Shown here piece by piece: positions 22,680-30,295 of a DNA stretch of 64,000 nucleotides; position 1 is the stretch's first letter; every line of letters begins with the position of its first letter. The position numbers and the translations under genes are program-made. Source of the stretch: a virus; IMG/VR virus record IMGVR_UViG_3300036760_000681, positions 1 to 64,000 of that record; one strand, 5' to 3'. Below the pieces are notes generated by a model. That model saw only the letters and a program-made list of their open reading frames with translations. It made no database searches and was not told the origin of the DNA.

Positions 22680-23055
22680 CGGACAGCGCCTCCAGGATAG
22701 CGTCAACCAGCGACTTCGTGAGTGCGGGGATGTGAACGCCGAGCGCGGGAACGTTCGCCTGCATCCACAGAAATGTGACGTGTTCCACCGCCTCTCGCGA
22801 CAGCGGGGCCACGGACTGGAATCGTGGCGACCAATACGGCGCATCGTCCCATTCGAAGGCGCTTCCGTCCGCGAACGAGGACGAGGACACCAGCAATTCG
22901 ACAGTTGGGCCGCGACGCCGCGCGTCGTGAATCGTCAGGTCTGTCACGGCATCAAGTGGCACCACCGCACGCCATCCCTTCGCCGCCATGTCTGCGACCA
23001 ACTCCTGCGCGACCGCCAGAATCCGGAGCGGGGCTCGCTCGCCGGAAGCGGTCAT
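22669..23055 (-). CDS. Hypothetical protein, 128 aa
   Basis: ATG 23055 follows GGAGACA. Begins MTASGERAPLRILAVAQELV; the start region (CGATGACCGCTTCC) is the same as in the repeated intergenic cassettes just upstream. Alpha/beta fold likely; family unknown. Confidence 0.6.
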   Translation of the reverse strand: MTASGERAPLRILAVAQELVADMAAKGWRAVVPLDAVTDLTIHDARRRGPTVELLVSSSSFADGSAFEWDDAPYWSPRFQSVAPLSREAVEHVTFLWMQANVPALGVHIPALTKSLVDAILEALSDDR

Positions 23056-23177
23056 CGGGGTGTCTCCTTGGTGGCGATGTGGCCGCACAACGAGCAACCC
23101 TGCCCGAGATACTGGCCGTGCCAATCGTACAGCGGGCCGACGACACCGATGGCCCCGCACTTCTCGCAGGCGCTCAT
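23052..23177 (-). CDS. Zinc-knuckle protein, 41 aa
   Basis: MSACEKCGAIGVVGPLYDWH then CSLCGH: a compact CxxC/CxxC ribbon. ATG 23177 is one base after the stop of the 8-codon relay ORF and has a strong GGAGGAGGG site. Its first 13 codons are duplicated at the start of the 23360-23926 gene. Confidence 0.6.
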   Translation of the reverse strand: MSACEKCGAIGVVGPLYDWHGQYLGQGCSLCGHIATKETPR

Positions 23178-23210
23178 GCTAGCCCTCCTCCAGGGAAGCG
23201 GTCATCGGGC
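23138..23210 (-). repeat. 73-bp direct repeat, copy 1
   Basis: Identical to 23887-23959. Contains the end of the upstream gene (CGATGA), the 8-codon relay ORF at 23179-23205, GGAGGAGGG, and the first 13 codons (MSACEKCGAIGVV) of the next gene. Confidence 0.9.
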
Positions 23211-23363
23211 CTTCCCGCGCATAGCAAGCAGCGCTGCGACGAGGGCCACACAGGCCATGACGCCGGCCAGTACGCGCTCGCTGGTGCTGAGACCGAACGA
23301 CCCCGCCGCAACCAAGGCGAGCACCACGGCACAGCACAACGGAATCATCGGATTGTCGCTCAT
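23202..23363 (-). CDS. Two-helix membrane protein, 53 aa
   Basis: MSDNPMIPLCCAVVLALVAA, a short turn, then VLAGVMACVALVAALLA: two membrane spans with an outward or inward hairpin, small holin-like topology. ATGA junctions both sides. No lysis genes adjoin, so a holin role is only a possibility. Confidence 0.6.
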   Translation of the reverse strand: MSDNPMIPLCCAVVLALVAAGSFGLSTSERVLAGVMACVALVAALLAMRGKAR

Positions 23364-23926
23364 GTTCCTGCCTCCGGCCGCTCGGGGGCGCTCGGGGGCT
23401 CTGCCGGAGACGCGCCACGCACACGGCCAGTTGCGCCACATCGCTCACATTGCTCCTGCCTTGAGTAGCCGTCATCGCTGGTCTGCAACCTGTACCAGCC
23501 AAAGCCGCCGCAGTAACTGCAAACCGCATACTCGGTTGTCCTCTCGGCTTGCGGCACCGACCGCTCCTCGCCGCACGACTCGCAGACCTCGGGCGTGCCT
23601 GCCACCACGGGCGGCAACCAGTGATGCGTGTGCGGCACCGACCGCAGGGCGTCCGCCAGAAACTCTTGAAGCATGTCGTGATACCGAAAGGCCCACATAG
23701 AGAGCCGAACGTCATCCCTGTCGTCGGGCAACTCATCTAACATGTCTCGCAAAGTCTTTGGCTTTGTCATCGCTCTACATCCCAGACCGCTGATAGGGAA
23801 TGGTTCCGCGATAGAAACCGTGTTCCTCGCTGCTCGCTCCCACCCCCGACCGTAGCGACAAATACAGCGGCAATGATGTATGCCGGCGACGACACCGATG
23901 GCCCCGCACTTCTCGCAGGCGCTCAT
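23360..23926 (-). CDS. Zinc-finger protein with repeat-derived N-terminus, 188 aa
   Basis: From ATG 23926 (strong GGAGGAGGG) the frame begins MSACEKCGAIGVVAG, the duplicated segment, and then continues into a different protein. An internal ATG at 23770 (MTKPKTLRDMLDELP) was probably the original start but has a weak site. The C-terminal half has CESCG, CSYCGGFG and CERCGATG, the last two forming a DnaJ-type zinc pair. Confidence 0.6.
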   Translation of the reverse strand: MSACEKCGAIGVVAGIHHCRCICRYGRGWERAARNTVSIAEPFPISGLGCRAMTKPKTLRDMLDELPDDRDDVRLSMWAFRYHDMLQEFLADALRSVPHTHHWLPPVVAGTPEVCESCGEERSVPQAERTTEYAVCSYCGGFGWYRLQTSDDGYSRQEQCERCGATGRVRGASPAEPPSAPERPEAGT

Positions 23927-23959
23927 GCTAGCCCTCCTCCAGGGAAGCGGTCATCGGGC
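23887..23959 (-). repeat. 73-bp direct repeat, copy 2
   Basis: Perfect copy of 23138-23210, including the relay ORF (23928-23954). It has placed a new strong translation start in front of the 23360-23926 gene. A third, shorter version of the cassette lies at 24320-24357 with one difference. Confidence 0.9.
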
Positions 23960-24325
23960 GTTCCCCGCCGCCGTGCGCGCATCTCGAAACGCCTGCATCA
24001 AACCCACGGGCTCGGGCTTCGGCTCATCGTCGTCTACTAGCGAGTCGAGGCCGACGCTCAACCCCGCTTGCGCCGCGACGATCATCGCGTTGAACTTCCC
24101 GAGCATCCGCGCCTCGTAGATGATGCGCTCGTACTCGGGTGAGCCTTCGCCGTAGTGTGTTGCCAACGCGGCAATGGCGCCTTTGAACTGCGGCTCGAAG
24201 TCCAGCACCGTCCAGTGATTCGCTGCCGCTTTCATTGCGGCTGCCACGTTCTCGGGCAGCGTTGCATCGGCCTTCAACGCCGCACGGGCTTCGTGAATCA
24301 CCAAGGCTATCAGTGTGTCGCTCAT
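23951..24325 (-). CDS. Hypothetical acidic helical protein, 124 aa
   Basis: MSDTLIALVIHEARAALKAD onward is almost wholly helical, ending in an acidic DDDEPKPEP linker. ATG 24325 is one base after the third relay ORF. No family recognised. Confidence 0.6.
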   Translation of the reverse strand: MSDTLIALVIHEARAALKADATLPENVAAAMKAAANHWTVLDFEPQFKGAIAALATHYGEGSPEYERIIYEARMLGKFNAMIVAAQAGLSVGLDSLVDDDEPKPEPVGLMQAFRDARTAAGNAR

Positions 24326-24326
24326 G

Positions 24327-24353
24327 CTAGCCCTCCTCCGGGGAAGCGGTCAT
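24327..24353 (-). promoter_or_regulatory. Relay mini-ORF cassette, third copy
   Basis: An 8-codon ORF MTASPEEG starts 3 nt after the upstream stop, carries GGAGGAGGG within it, ends at TAG and is followed after one base by the ATG of the next gene. Two other copies (23179-23205 and 23928-23954) read MTASLEEG and overlap the upstream stop as ATGA. It probably passes ribosomes from one gene to the next. Confidence 0.6.
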
Positions 24354-24356
24354 CGG

Positions 24357-24479
24357 CTACCACCACTTCCGAATGAAGTGAATCGCCACCCACGCCGCCG
24401 CGACAATCACCGCGAGGTAGACGACGACGACCGCGACGCTCACGCCTATGGCAGTCTTTTTGGGCATGGTCATTTTCAT
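24357..24479 (-). CDS. Single-pass membrane microprotein, 40 aa
   Basis: Basic start MKMTMPKKTAIG, a Val-rich span (VSVAVVVVYLAVIVAAAW) and the end FIRKWW. Typical small inner-membrane peptide; function unknown. Confidence 0.55.
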   Translation of the reverse strand: MKMTMPKKTAIGVSVAVVVVYLAVIVAAAWVAIHFIRKWW

Positions 24480-24480
24480 T

Positions 24481-24813
24481 TCAGTCCTCGTTTGGCGGGG
24501 GCGCAGAGCCCTCCGCGTTCGGGATCAACTTGTGGCGCGTCGCAAACTTCGCGGCGCATGAATCGCACAGAAACAACTCTCGCTCGCCCACCCGACCCGC
24601 TCGGCCGGTGATGTACCGATAGGTGGCCCGGTGGGTGACGGTGCCGCCGACGCGCGACGTGCCGAAGCTCTGCGTCTCGACAACGTGCATACCTGGGCAA
24701 CGCAGTCCGTTGGTGCAAGTCATCTCCGCGATTGTGTAGCCGCCCGACATGAAGTGATGGCTCGCCTTCTCGTCGGGCGCGACGGTTTCGAGGTGATGGC
24801 CCCATGCGCTCAT
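24481..24813 (-). CDS. Hypothetical zinc-site protein, 110 aa
   Basis: ATG 24813 (ATGA). Contains CTNGLRCPG (about 32-40) and LCDSCAAKF (about 87-95), which could form one zinc ribbon, between beta-rich segments. Unknown role. Confidence 0.6.
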   Translation of the reverse strand: MSAWGHHLETVAPDEKASHHFMSGGYTIAEMTCTNGLRCPGMHVVETQSFGTSRVGGTVTHRATYRYITGRAGRVGERELFLCDSCAAKFATRHKLIPNAEGSAPPPNED

Positions 24814-25199
24814 GTCGTCTCCGCGTTCGGGGTGGACTGCGGGGTCTCCTTGGGGGACAGCGACGACGGGCCATATCGCCACTCGAAGTTTTCTTCGAGC
24901 CCGAAGCCGAGCAGCACGGGGCCGACGTGCAGGTAGACCGACAGCTCGGGCGGAAACCAGTATCCAAGGCTCACCTCGACGCCAAGACCCCATCGCTTCC
25001 AGACAACTTCCCCGACCCACAGCCAGTGCCACCGCTTGCCGTAGCGTTCGGGCGGCAACGGCGTGTGATCGCCAGCCTCGTAGGCCGACCAGAAATCGGT
25101 GGACGTGGACGGCGACTCGTCGCGCGGCGTCCCTGGTTCCTGCCGTCCGTCCGTCGTGGGGGCGCTCATCGGGTCGTGGCTCCTTGAGGGGTTGGTCAT
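24810..25199 (-). CDS. Hypothetical protein, 129 aa
   Basis: Polar, disordered N-terminal 40 residues, then a Trp/Tyr/Gly-rich beta region (KRWHWLWVGEVVWKRWG) and a Ser/Thr-rich tail. ATG 25199 overlaps the previous stop; ATG 25169 has a better ribosome site and may be used instead. Confidence 0.55.
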   Translation of the reverse strand: MTNPSRSHDPMSAPTTDGRQEPGTPRDESPSTSTDFWSAYEAGDHTPLPPERYGKRWHWLWVGEVVWKRWGLGVEVSLGYWFPPELSVYLHVGPVLLGFGLEENFEWRYGPSSLSPKETPQSTPNAETT

Positions 25200-25534
25200 G
25201 CCACCGCCATCGCGTACCGACACCCGCACCGACACGCCTCCGTGGCGCGACCCAGGCCGTCCGAATCGAACCGCTTGAACTCCCGACACGTCGGACACCG
25301 CAACGTCCGATCCACGATGCCCGCGTTCGTCACGTTCGATGCTCGCAATCGCGCTGCCCCCACCGGGCGGCCCTTGAGCTTGCCCGCCGCCTTCATCGCC
25401 CGAATCGTGGCCTTCATCCGGCACGACTGATTGCAATAGGGTGCGCCCGAGGCCCGCACGTCCTGCATCGTCCTGGTGGGCGCATCGCACCAGCCGCATG
25501 GCCCGACGACCTCCCGCATCACGGCAACGCTCAT
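25196..25534 (-). CDS. Double zinc-finger protein, 112 aa
   Basis: N-terminal CGWCDAPT with APYCNQSC, a basic linker (MKATIRAMKAAGKLKGR), then CPTCREFKRF with CRCGC. Two separate treble-clef-like fingers around a basic helix suggest nucleic-acid binding. ATGA junctions. Confidence 0.6.
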   Translation of the reverse strand: MSVAVMREVVGPCGWCDAPTRTMQDVRASGAPYCNQSCRMKATIRAMKAAGKLKGRPVGAARLRASNVTNAGIVDRTLRCPTCREFKRFDSDGLGRATEACRCGCRYAMAVA

Positions 25535-25926
25535 GCCGCACCCGGCAGCGACAACTGCGGGCGGTATTGCCAATGATGCGTGAACGTCCGCAGACGTTCC
25601 TTCGTCCACATCGGGAAGGCGCTGTCCGCTGAGTCGGCACCGATTTCCATCGCGTGCTCCAGCTTCGCAAGCGTACCAGCTCGCCCGTAGTGAAACCGCA
25701 GACCGTTCGCGTGGGCGAGGTCGCACCACTCTTTCGCTTGCGCCTTGAACCCGTTGTCGCCGCCGAGGAAGATGCCCGCAAATCCATCAAGCACGGGTCG
25801 CACATCGGCCAGCGTCATGCCGTTTTGCACGGCCGCCCGGGCCGCCTGCCTGCGCACCAGCGCCCGGATACCGAGGCAGCACAGCGCCATGCCGACTAGG
25901 GCGTTGACGACGACGAGGCCCATCAT
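25531..25926 (-). CDS. Membrane-anchored remnant of a TGT/DpdA-like TIM-barrel family, 131 aa
   Basis: An N-terminal hydrophobic helix (LVVVNALVGMALCCLGI) is followed by IFLGGDNGFK, GLRFHYGRAGTLAKL and EIGADSADSAFPMW. The latter three correspond to the C-terminal strands of a phage protein family that I associate with tRNA-guanine-transglycosylase/DpdA-like barrels (GGD..FK, H.GR..S..R, G.DS.D). The rest of the barrel is absent, so it is unlikely to be an active enzyme. Family assignment is from memory. Confidence 0.45.
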   Translation of the reverse strand: MMGLVVVNALVGMALCCLGIRALVRRQAARAAVQNGMTLADVRPVLDGFAGIFLGGDNGFKAQAKEWCDLAHANGLRFHYGRAGTLAKLEHAMEIGADSADSAFPMWTKERLRTFTHHWQYRPQLSLPGAA

Positions 25927-26435
25927 CCGTTCGCCAAGGCGGCGCGCAGGCGCTCGCCGTCCTCCTGGGTGAGCGTGACGGGCTCATGGCCGGCCACCTC
26001 GAAGGTGACCGACTCGACGCCGCTCCCCGGCTCCGGGGCGAGGTTGGCCGCCAACTCAGTGAGGCTCGGCAGCGCCGGCTGGTCGTCCAGCATCGGGGCG
26101 ATGCGCGTCTGCACGTCCTCCGCCGTATCCTCGCACTCGATGGTCCAGTCCTCGCGGCCGATCGCGGTGGCGGCGTTCGCCGCGGCCTTGAGCGCCGCGA
26201 TGTAGAGCCCGACCGCCGTCCGAGCCAGGTCGCGCTGCTTGCCGCTGAACTCGCTGACGCCGGTGAAGTCGTCGATCTTCCGGGGCAGCACTTCGTCCAG
26301 CTCGCCGATGTCGGCCTGGACGACCTTCGCCGCCTTCGTCTGGTGGACCTTCTCGAGCGCCTCGGCCTTGCTCGTCAGGTTCCGGGACAGTATCCGCAGC
26401 GCCGTCTTGACGTGTTCGCGATCGGACAGATTCAC
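25923..26435 (-). CDS. Hypothetical protein of the recombination operon, 170 aa
   Basis: GTG 26435 overlaps the YqaJ stop. Largely helical N-terminal 120 residues (LSRNLTSKAEALEKVHQTKA) and a beta-rich C-terminus (VTFEVAGHEPVTLT). Proteins in this position next to YqaJ/ERF pairs are common but uncharacterised. Confidence 0.6.
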   Translation of the reverse strand: MNLSDREHVKTALRILSRNLTSKAEALEKVHQTKAAKVVQADIGELDEVLPRKIDDFTGVSEFSGKQRDLARTAVGLYIAALKAAANAATAIGREDWTIECEDTAEDVQTRIAPMLDDQPALPSLTELAANLAPEPGSGVESVTFEVAGHEPVTLTQEDGERLRAALANG

Positions 26436-27127
26436 GGGACGATTCCTTGGTCGGGGAGGAGGCCGGTGAGGTCGATCTTCGGTGTGCCACTCTCGGCGGT
26501 GAGCAAGGGGATGATGGGGACGTATCCGGTCTTCAGGATGATCTCCTTGGCCTCGGCGAGCCGGTCGGTGAACTCCGAGAGCGCCGAGCGCAGGGCGGCG
26601 ATGAACGGCTCGTCCCGGCCGAACCGCCGCTCGACCTTCGGCAGCACCGGGTTGAAGTACAGCCGGTCCCACCACTCGCGATCCGAGACGAGCAGGCAGC
26701 CCTGGATCTGTGCGCGGAAGTCTTCGTTGAGCGGGTCGAGAAGTTGCGCGACGTGGTTCTTCGCGTTCAGACATTTCACTTCGACCCCTCCGTCGTCGCC
26801 CACCAAGCCGTCCGGCGAGCAGCCGATCAGCCCGTCGTCGGTCGTCAAGAAACCCACCCGATCCACGTCCACGTCATGGGTCATTTCATACCAAGAAATG
26901 GCATCGGGCTCAAGTTCTTTTCCGCGCTCCATGAACGTGCTCGACACGTCGTCTACGGGGCGCCCGAGCATCCATTCCGCGATCAGTTCCGCGAGGTAGT
27001 CGTCGGCCTGCGAGCTGAGTTTCATCGTCTTCTGGGTGACGATCTTCGAGAACCGCGAGGCCGTCGCGACGCCAAGCCGGGAAATGATCCACAGGGGGTC
27101 GCCCTGAACACAGTCGATCCGCTTCAT
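26432..27127 (-). CDS. YqaJ-like viral recombinase / exonuclease, 231 aa
   Basis: 5'-3' exonuclease of the lambda Exo type, producing single strands for annealing. Visible are GVATASRFSKIV (about 16-27), ERGKELEPDAISWYE (about 65-79), the metal site SPDGLV...GGVEVKC (about 102-116) and QIQGCLLV. Size is typical. Its ATG 27127 overlaps the stop of the ERF gene, forming the classic exonuclease-annealase pair. Confidence 0.9.
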   Translation of the reverse strand: MKRIDCVQGDPLWIISRLGVATASRFSKIVTQKTMKLSSQADDYLAELIAEWMLGRPVDDVSSTFMERGKELEPDAISWYEMTHDVDVDRVGFLTTDDGLIGCSPDGLVGDDGGVEVKCLNAKNHVAQLLDPLNEDFRAQIQGCLLVSDREWWDRLYFNPVLPKVERRFGRDEPFIAALRSALSEFTDRLAEAKEIILKTGYVPIIPLLTAESGTPKIDLTGLLPDQGIVP

Positions 27128-27933
27128 GTGCCCTCCGAACGGTCGGCCTTCGCTTCTTTCGCCTTCCGCACCCGCTCCAGCTCGGCCAGCACGCCGTCGT
27201 AGCGCGCGGCCGGCAGGTCGGTCAGCTTCTCGACGCCGAGCCATTTCATGAACCGCGCCTTGTTCGTGCCGTTGCTCTCCATCACCTCGGCGATGGTGTC
27301 AGCCTGGTCCTGGGTGACGCGGGGGCTGTGGTCGATCGCCACGCCGTCGGTGTCCGGCTCTCCGGTCGTGATTCCGAGGCTCTGGCACAGCGTCTTGCGC
27401 TGGCCGAACGTCATCGCGGCGCCCACTTTCTGGGCCGGGGACATGGCGCTCGGGTTGTCCACCGGCAGCACCGTGGACGACGGCACCGTGTGGCCGCTCC
27501 GGTGCCGGACGTGGCAGATCACGGTGAGATAGTTGCCCTCGATCTTCGTGTCCCACGAGTACGACAGTCCGTGCTTGTGCAGGTAGGGCGCGACGTGCTT
27601 CGCGACCACGTCCAACTCAGCGTACTTGTAACTCATCTCGGCGCCGGACTTCGTCGCGAACTTCGCCGTCTTGTTCTTCGGGGCGGGCGGACACTCTGCC
27701 TGGAACGCCGCCATCGCGTCGAAGAACTCACGGGCCGCATTGCGGTCTTCGACGTGCTCGCGCAGCGCGATCAACTCCTTCAGCTTGGCGATGTCGAGAT
27801 CCTTGTCCACGGCCATCTGGAGTAGCACGTCGATGTCGTCGGCGTTGTGCGTCAGGGCGCGGGGGGTCGGCGCCACCAGCGCCATCGGCGCCTCGACGAC
27901 GATTTCGTGGGGCTCTTGCTGCGTGTCGGTCAT
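27124..27933 (-). CDS. ERF-family single-strand annealing protein, 269 aa
   Basis: The ERF core is FFDAMAAFQAECPPAPKNKT, YKYAELDVVAKHVAPYL, then GLSYSW and later GAAMTFGQRKTLCQSLGI. It anneals complementary single strands during recombination and genome circularisation. The C-terminal 60 residues form a helical domain. Stop-start overlap with the YqaJ gene couples the pair. The start follows an HNH gene whose TGA overlaps. Confidence 0.9.
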   Translation of the reverse strand: MTDTQQEPHEIVVEAPMALVAPTPRALTHNADDIDVLLQMAVDKDLDIAKLKELIALREHVEDRNAAREFFDAMAAFQAECPPAPKNKTAKFATKSGAEMSYKYAELDVVAKHVAPYLHKHGLSYSWDTKIEGNYLTVICHVRHRSGHTVPSSTVLPVDNPSAMSPAQKVGAAMTFGQRKTLCQSLGITTGEPDTDGVAIDHSPRVTQDQADTIAEVMESNGTNKARFMKWLGVEKLTDLPAARYDGVLAELERVRKAKEAKADRSEGT

Positions 27934-28430
27934 GCTGCTGCCCTCCGGACCTTTCTGGCGTGGTATCCGGCTCGCGATGTGGCATTGTGACAGGTGCGGC
28001 AATACCGCTGGCCGCGGCGCAGGTTGGCCGGATCGAGGTTGTCGCCGGACAGCGAGTGGCCAGCGGGACAGTGCGTCTTCGCGGCACAGGCGGCGGCAAC
28101 CGAGTTGCCCCGCAGGGTATTTTCGCGGTGCGTGACGGGGCGAACGTGGGCCGTGTTGCAGCAAGGCCGGTTGTCGCAGAAAAAGTGGTCCATCTCCATG
28201 TCGGGCGGGACTGGCCCGACCTCGCGCTCGTACCGCAGGCGATGAACCAGGTGCTTGCGTCCATTGAACCAGACGATCCCATAGCCGTCCTTGTTGCGCT
28301 GTCCCTGCCAGATATGGCACCCGCGCTCGTCTTCGACCCACCCGAGGCGGTCGGAGCGACGGAGTGACCCTTCTGTTCCGGTCAACCTGACGAGCCCCGT
28401 GCCGGGGCCGCCCAACTCTTGATCCTTCAT
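27930..28430 (-). CDS. HNH homing endonuclease (intact), 166 aa
   Basis: Order: WVEDERGCHIWQGQRNKDGY, HRLRYEREVGPVPPD, MDHFFCD, CCNTAHVRPVTHREN, then CPAGH and CRTC zinc pairs. The HNH residues are H of MDHF, N of the AHV region and the downstream H. It lies in the recombination operon between exonuclease and ERF with ATGA overlaps, so it is inserted as a free-standing gene. The frameshifted gene at 14.7-15.2 kb is its close relative. Confidence 0.85.
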   Translation of the reverse strand: MKDQELGGPGTGLVRLTGTEGSLRRSDRLGWVEDERGCHIWQGQRNKDGYGIVWFNGRKHLVHRLRYEREVGPVPPDMEMDHFFCDNRPCCNTAHVRPVTHRENTLRGNSVAAACAAKTHCPAGHSLSGDNLDPANLRRGQRYCRTCHNATSRAGYHARKVRRAAA

Positions 28431-29095
28431 GATTCCAGCGCCTTTCGGAGATAGGGGTCCACGTCGGGCTGGCGCAGAAACCAGTCCTTGTAGTCGCGCG
28501 GCACGTCGGCCATCGGCAGGCTCTTGTGCTTGCCCACGGGCATGATCGTCGGGACGCGCGCCACTTCGGACAGCGCCCACAGGTCGGCCCACGACTCGGG
28601 CTTGACCGGCAGGGTGTCCAGAATGTGGCCGAGAATGATGCGGCAGACGAACACGTCGTTCTCGGCGCTGTGGGCGCCCTTGAGCAGCGTCCGGGCGCTC
28701 GGGCGCTCCAGCAGGTAGAGGAGCGCGCCCTGCTTGTGCGAGTCCACGGCGGGCCACAGCGCGCGCGCCAGGGCGAGGGTGCAGATGCGCTTGATGTCCG
28801 GCTTGCCGATGGCGCCCCAGTCGAAGTCGATGTTGTGGCCGACGAGGTAGTCGCAGGCCGGTAGGGATGCCGACGACCACGGCTCGCACTCGGCCAAGTC
28901 TTCGTCCATGATGTGGTGCGTCGCCAGCGCGCCGAGGTCGATCGGTTTCGAGGGGCGATAGCGGTACGAGCGGATGGGGAGCTCGTCCCCAGCCTTGAAG
29001 TCGGCCAGTGGTGGCACGTAGCACCACGCCGCCTCGACGATCTCCGGCTCTTTCGTGCCGGTCGTCTCGCTGTCGAACAGGAGGGCGTCAGGCAT
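28427..29095 (-). CDS. DEDD-family 3'-5' exonuclease, 222 aa
   Basis: ExoX/DNA polymerase III epsilon-like fold. Motif I DSETTG (8-13), motif II GHNIDFDW (about 87-94), motif III HSAENDVFVC (about 142-151, H and D). All catalytic acids are present. It probably trims DNA in recombination or replication; no polymerase gene is seen in the window. ATGA overlap with the following HNH gene. Confidence 0.85.
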   Translation of the reverse strand: MPDALLFDSETTGTKEPEIVEAAWCYVPPLADFKAGDELPIRSYRYRPSKPIDLGALATHHIMDEDLAECEPWSSASLPACDYLVGHNIDFDWGAIGKPDIKRICTLALARALWPAVDSHKQGALLYLLERPSARTLLKGAHSAENDVFVCRIILGHILDTLPVKPESWADLWALSEVARVPTIMPVGKHKSLPMADVPRDYKDWFLRQPDVDPYLRKALES

Positions 29096-29294
29096 ACTTC
29101 ACCAGCCGGTCGTCCGGCGGCCCGTTCTCGCCTTCGCAGGCGCGGCAGTCGTCGCCCTCGCGGTGGCTGGGTTTCTGCTGGCGACCGCAGGATGGGCAAT
29201 GAAAGCCCCCGGATTCCGCGTCGTGCTCGGCGCTGATCGAACAGTTGCCGATGGGGTTGCACCGGGCGCCACATTCCGCGCAATGTTTATTCAT
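29088..29294 (-). CDS. Zinc-ribbon protein, 68 aa
   Basis: CAECGARC, then CPSCG and CRAC: two ribbons in a short acidic protein. ATG 29294 overlaps the true (shifted-frame) stop of the HNH gene before it, and its end overlaps the exonuclease start by 8 nt. Confidence 0.6.
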   Translation of the reverse strand: MNKHCAECGARCNPIGNCSISAEHDAESGGFHCPSCGRQQKPSHREGDDCRACEGENGPPDDRLVKYA

Positions 29295-29741
29295 GCTGCG
29301 ATTCTCCGGTAGTAGTAGCGCAGGGCCGCGGCTCGGTTGCATTCACGACAAAACACTTGACGTGCAAGCGCCGCGCTTAAGGGTGTAGGTGTTCTCGTCG
29401 GAGCACGGGTGGCCGTTGCGACACTGACGCTTGTTCGCGTTGACGTTCCGGCCGCGCGCCACGCAATCCCTGACGTTCTGCTTCTGCGTTCCCACGTAGA
29501 GATGCGCTGGATTTACACACGCCGGATTGTCGCAGTGGTGGCACACCTGGGGGCCTTTTGGCACGGGTCCGATGAAGTGCTCATAGGAGAACCGATGCGC
29601 CCCGACCTTCTTCCATGTGCCACGCACGCGCACATGGAAGATGCCGTAACCGAAGGCTGTTTTCCCGCGCGTCCACCGCCAGCAACCAGGGCTCGGAGAC
29701 TTGGCGATCGCTCGCAGGAAACGGTCGATCGGCGGAACCAT
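29291..29741 (-). pseudogene. HNH endonuclease gene with C-terminal frameshift
   Basis: ATG 29741 reads GCWRWTRGKTAFGYGIF, VGAHRFSYEHFIGPVPKG, CHHCDNPACVNPAHLYVG and CRNGHPCSDENTY, a complete HNH core, then ends early at 29343. Without one base the frame continues RQVFCRECNRAAALRYYYRR to a TGA overlapping the next ATG. The core may still be active. The span is 451 nt (3n+1). Confidence 0.7.
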
Positions 29742-29749
29742 TGGCTTGC

Positions 29750-30053
29750 TCAAAGAGTTACGTTCGCGTTGATCGGGCCGACGCGCACGTCCGTCGCGCC
29801 CCTCGACCACGGCGTCGCTGTCGTGCTCGTCCTCGAGGTCGAGTTGGCCGACGCGCAACTGCACCGACAGGCCGGCGTCGTGCGCGACCTTCAGCGCCTC
29901 AGTCAGTTCACTGGCACACCGACGCACCCTCGCCGCCGCCTTCTTCGCCGAAGCGGTGGGATCAGCCGCTTTGGCGCGCTTCGGCTCTGCGGTGGCGGTC
30001 TCGGCGGGCCGCTCGCCCCCTTCTGCCCAGGTCTTCTTCACATCGGTCTTCAT
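29750..30053 (-). pseudogene. Small gene frameshifted at a G run, about 100 aa
   Basis: ATG 30053 gives a Lys/Ala-rich N-terminus and a well-formed middle (VRRCASELTEALKVAHDAGL, SVQLRVGQLDLEDEH). At GGGG near 29810 the frame runs into the HNH gene. Removing one G gives ATDVRVGPINANVTL and a stop at 29750, 8 nt before the HNH start. Family unknown. Confidence 0.5.
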
Positions 30054-30295
30054 GCCTTCTCCTCGGGTGTCCAACTGCGTGAACCGTTGCGCGTCTGTCC
30101 CCTCAGTTTCGCGTTGCTCGCGTCGCGAATCCGCTGAATCTCGGCGGCGGGCAGTTTCATCGTCGCCGCGTAAATGGCCTTGATTGCGCGCCCGATCCGC
30201 ACCGGGTCCGGACGGCGGTATCCCGCGGCGGCGGCGACCAGTTCGGGGGTTGGTGCGACGTGCAGCCGCGCCAGCGCCTTGCTGCTGTGGTTCAT
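30050..30295 (-). CDS. Hypothetical protein, 81 aa
   Basis: Basic, helical: MNHSSKALARLHVAPTPELV and IGRAIKAIYAATMKLPAAEIQ. ATGA overlaps on both sides. Unknown role. Confidence 0.55.
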   Translation of the reverse strand: MNHSSKALARLHVAPTPELVAAAAGYRRPDPVRIGRAIKAIYAATMKLPAAEIQRIRDASNAKLRGQTRNGSRSWTPEEKA

